A stretch of 8,767 nt of DNA, from assembly GCA_019090845.1 (NCBI GenBank), contig JAHRVD010000108.1:1-8767 (forward strand), read 5' to 3'. The stretch comes from Marinosulfonomonas sp. (GTDB lineage Bacteria; Pseudomonadota; Alphaproteobacteria; Rhodobacterales; Rhodobacteraceae). Both the position numbers and the translations under genes were made by a program. Numbering within the stretch: position 1 is the first letter of the stretch; each line of letters starts with the position of its first letter. The notes below the pieces were generated by a model. It saw only the letters and a program-made list of their open reading frames with translations. It searched no databases and was not told the DNA's origin. Shown here one piece after another: positions 7,297-8,767 of this stretch.

Positions 7297-8073
7297 TTAC
7301 TTGTCGCGAAACTGAGGTTGCCGTTTCTCCTGAAAGGCCTGCATGCCCTCTTTTTGATCTTCGGTCGCAAAAAGCGCGTAGAATGATCGCCGTTCAAACA
7401 ACAAACCTTCGGCAAGCGTTGTTTCATAACTGCGGTTCACCGCTTCTTTGGCAACTGCTGCCGAAATCTTAGATTTCTCGGCAATCTTCTGGGCAATTCC
7501 CAAGGCCTCCTTCACCAGTTTCTTGGCAGGGAATATACGACTGACAAGGCCTGAACGCTCGGCTTCATCCGCATCCATGAACCGACCTGTCAGGTTCATA
7601 TCCATCGCTTTGGACTTGCCGATGGATCGCGCAAGCCGCTGTGATCCGCCCATTCCGGCGATAACACCAAGGTTGATCTCGGGTTGTCCGAATTTGGCGG
7701 TGTCGGACGCAACAATGAAATCGCACATCATCGCCAGCTCGCAGCCACCGCCCAGCGCATAGCCAGAAACAGCGGCAATCACCGGCTTGCGAACAGATGT
7801 AATTCCGTCGCAGGCAAATGCGAACAATTGGGACCGGGTAACATCGACAAACGACTGGTCGGCCATTTCCTTGATGTCAGCACCCGCTGCAAACGCTTTT
7901 TCCGAGCCGGTCAAGACGATCGCGCGCACCTTGTCGCTGTTGTCGGCGTCTTTCAGCGCGTCGCATAATTCGCCCAACAATTCCGAGTTAAGGGCATTCA
8001 TAGCATCCGGACGGTTAAGCCGGATCAGCGCGACGTCGTCTGCGATCTCGACGATAATTGTCTTATAGGCCAT
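7297..8073 (-). CDS. Enoyl-CoA hydratase (crotonase family)
   Basis: Predicted cytoplasmic enzyme that adds water to trans-2-enoyl-CoA to give 3-hydroxyacyl-CoA, a step of fatty-acid or aromatic/amino-acid degradation; the preferred chain length is not readable. The 258-residue protein has the normal single-domain crotonase length. The acyl-CoA-binding and oxyanion-hole motif [11 protein letters not shown] lies at 60-70, [15 protein letters not shown] at 104-118 and [15 protein letters not shown] at 129-143. Glu112 and Glu132 correspond to the two catalytic glutamates of rat mitochondrial hydratase, which supports true hydratase activity rather than a related isomerase. The ATG at 8073 gives the family-typical MAYKTII N-terminus. 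In-frame ATG 8088 or TTG 8097 would add a short tail, and no start has a strong ribosome binding site. It lies 63 bp after mutM and may be co-transcribed with it. Confidence 0.93.
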   Translation of the reverse strand: MAYKTIIVEIADDVALIRLNRPDAMNALNSELLGELCDALKDADNSDKVRAIVLTGSEKAFAAGADIKEMADQSFVDVTRSQLFAFACDGITSVRKPVIAAVSGYALGGGCELAMMCDFIVASDTAKFGQPEINLGVIAGMGGSQRLARSIGKSKAMDMNLTGRFMDADEAERSGLVSRIFPAKKLVKEALGIAQKIAEKSKISAAVAKEAVNRSYETTLAEGLLFERRSFYALFATEDQKEGMQAFQEKRQPQFRDK

Positions 8074-8136
8074 GTGAGGGCGTCCCATTTGTTTCAACTG
8101 ACGGCGATTCCTAACAGCCCTGAACGCACAATCAAG

Positions 8137-8767
8137 TCATCTTTGGCATTGCGTGCAGTAGAATGTTGAGCGTCCGGACTGAACGATTCGGCGTATCTTA
8201 CCCTCACACCCGGACGTGGCACAGGGTTGGTTTTCCCGATCGTAGGCGCGAAAGTTATGCTGAAAATAGCCCAGCTCACCGTTGGTTTGACGGTGATCGC
8301 GCAAAGATGACCCGCCCGCCTCGATTGCTTCTGACAACACATTTCGGATGATCGGGACAAGCGCACCGATCCGTTCCCTGGCGATCTGTCCAGCCTTTCG
8401 CTTGGGCGACATCCCGGCGCGGTGCAGCACTTCGCATACGTAAATATTGCCCAGACCGGCCACGATTTTCTGATCCAGCAACGCAGTCTTGATCGGCGTG
8501 TTCCGGCCTTTCAGACGGTCAATCAGATATGGTTCGCTGAAATCATTGCCCAAGGGTTCCGGCCCCAGTTTCGCCAGCAGCCAATGTGCATCAAGCGCCG
8601 CTGTCGGTGCCAGATCCATAGCTCCGAAACGGCGCGCGTCGTTGAACGTGATCCGGGCGCCATTTTGCATGTCCAAAACAACATGGTCATGTTTTTGGAT
8701 CGCGCCGTGGGGTTGATAAAACTGCGCCGTCGCATCGCCGGACACATGCATCCGGCCTGACATACCA
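8137..8767 (-). CDS. mutM: Formamidopyrimidine-DNA glycosylase (5' end outside window)
   Basis: MutM/Fpg excises 8-oxoguanine and formamidopyrimidines from DNA and cleaves the backbone by beta,delta-elimination, the first step in base excision repair of oxidised guanine. About 210 C-terminal residues are present; roughly 70 N-terminal residues, with the catalytic Pro and Glu and the conserved Lys, lie beyond position 8767. Seen here are GMSGRM at the window edge, FNDARRFG, the helix-two-turns-helix DNA-binding region with [24 protein letters not shown], and a C-terminal zinc finger of the exact C-x4-C-x16-C-x2-C form ending in CTQCQR. The Met at 8763 is internal (the family has LGMSGR here) and is not the start. 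Identification is secure. Confidence 0.96.
   Translation of the reverse strand, partial: GMSGRMHVSGDATAQFYQPHGAIQKHDHVVLDMQNGARITFNDARRFGAMDLAPTAALDAHWLLAKLGPEPLGNDFSEPYLIDRLKGRNTPIKTALLDQKIVAGLGNIYVCEVLHRAGMSPKRKAGQIARERIGALVPIIRNVLSEAIEAGGSSLRDHRQTNGELGYFQHNFRAYDRENQPCATSGCEGKIRRIVQSGRSTFYCTQCQR

Noticed and set aside
8740..8763. ATG at 8763 as the start of mutM
   Set aside because: It begins in the middle of the conserved LGMSGR motif; the frame stays open to the window edge and the catalytic N-terminus would be missing.

Overview
The window reads as a chromosomal housekeeping block of an alphaproteobacterium, most probably a member of the Rhodobacteraceae (Roseobacter/Rhodobacter type). 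The evidence is the family-typical protein sequences (GyrB beginning [12 protein letters not shown], DnaA ending in GRRFGGRDHTTVMHG followed by a short helix, enoyl-CoA hydratase beginning MAYKTII), the moderate-to-high GC content, and the gene order mutM / enoyl-CoA hydratase / rpsT / dnaA / dnaN / recF / gyrB. No phage, transposon, CRISPR, tRNA or rRNA was seen. Taxonomy is inferred from memory of these families, not from a search.

All nine genes lie on the minus strand, so transcription runs from high to low coordinates. From right to left: mutM (its 5' part is outside the window), an enoyl-CoA hydratase gene, rpsT (own promoter and a strong intrinsic terminator), a 213-bp intergenic region, a single-domain rhodanese gene, dnaA, dnaN, recF, a LysE/RhtB-type exporter gene, and gyrB (its 3' part is outside the window). 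Gaps inside the rhodanese-dnaA-dnaN-recF-LysE stretch are 24 to 107 bp. The group could be one long transcription unit with internal promoters.

Functionally this is the replication-initiation cluster: DnaA opens the origin and loads helicase, DnaN is the sliding clamp, RecF supports gap repair and fork recovery, and GyrB with GyrA removes positive supercoils. MutM adds oxidised-guanine repair and S20 adds ribosome assembly. The rhodanese and the exporter are passengers with no obvious replication role.

The protein content is ordinary and no undescribed multi-gene system is visible. The signals worth a second look are in the non-coding DNA. GANTC (CcrM methylation) sites are clustered upstream of the rhodanese-dnaA unit. 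A 12-bp inverted repeat lies in front of dnaN. The gyrB promoter has an eight-base homopolymer as part of its spacer. The recF start codon sits in a small hairpin. The lysine-rich DnaA linker is the one protein-level oddity.
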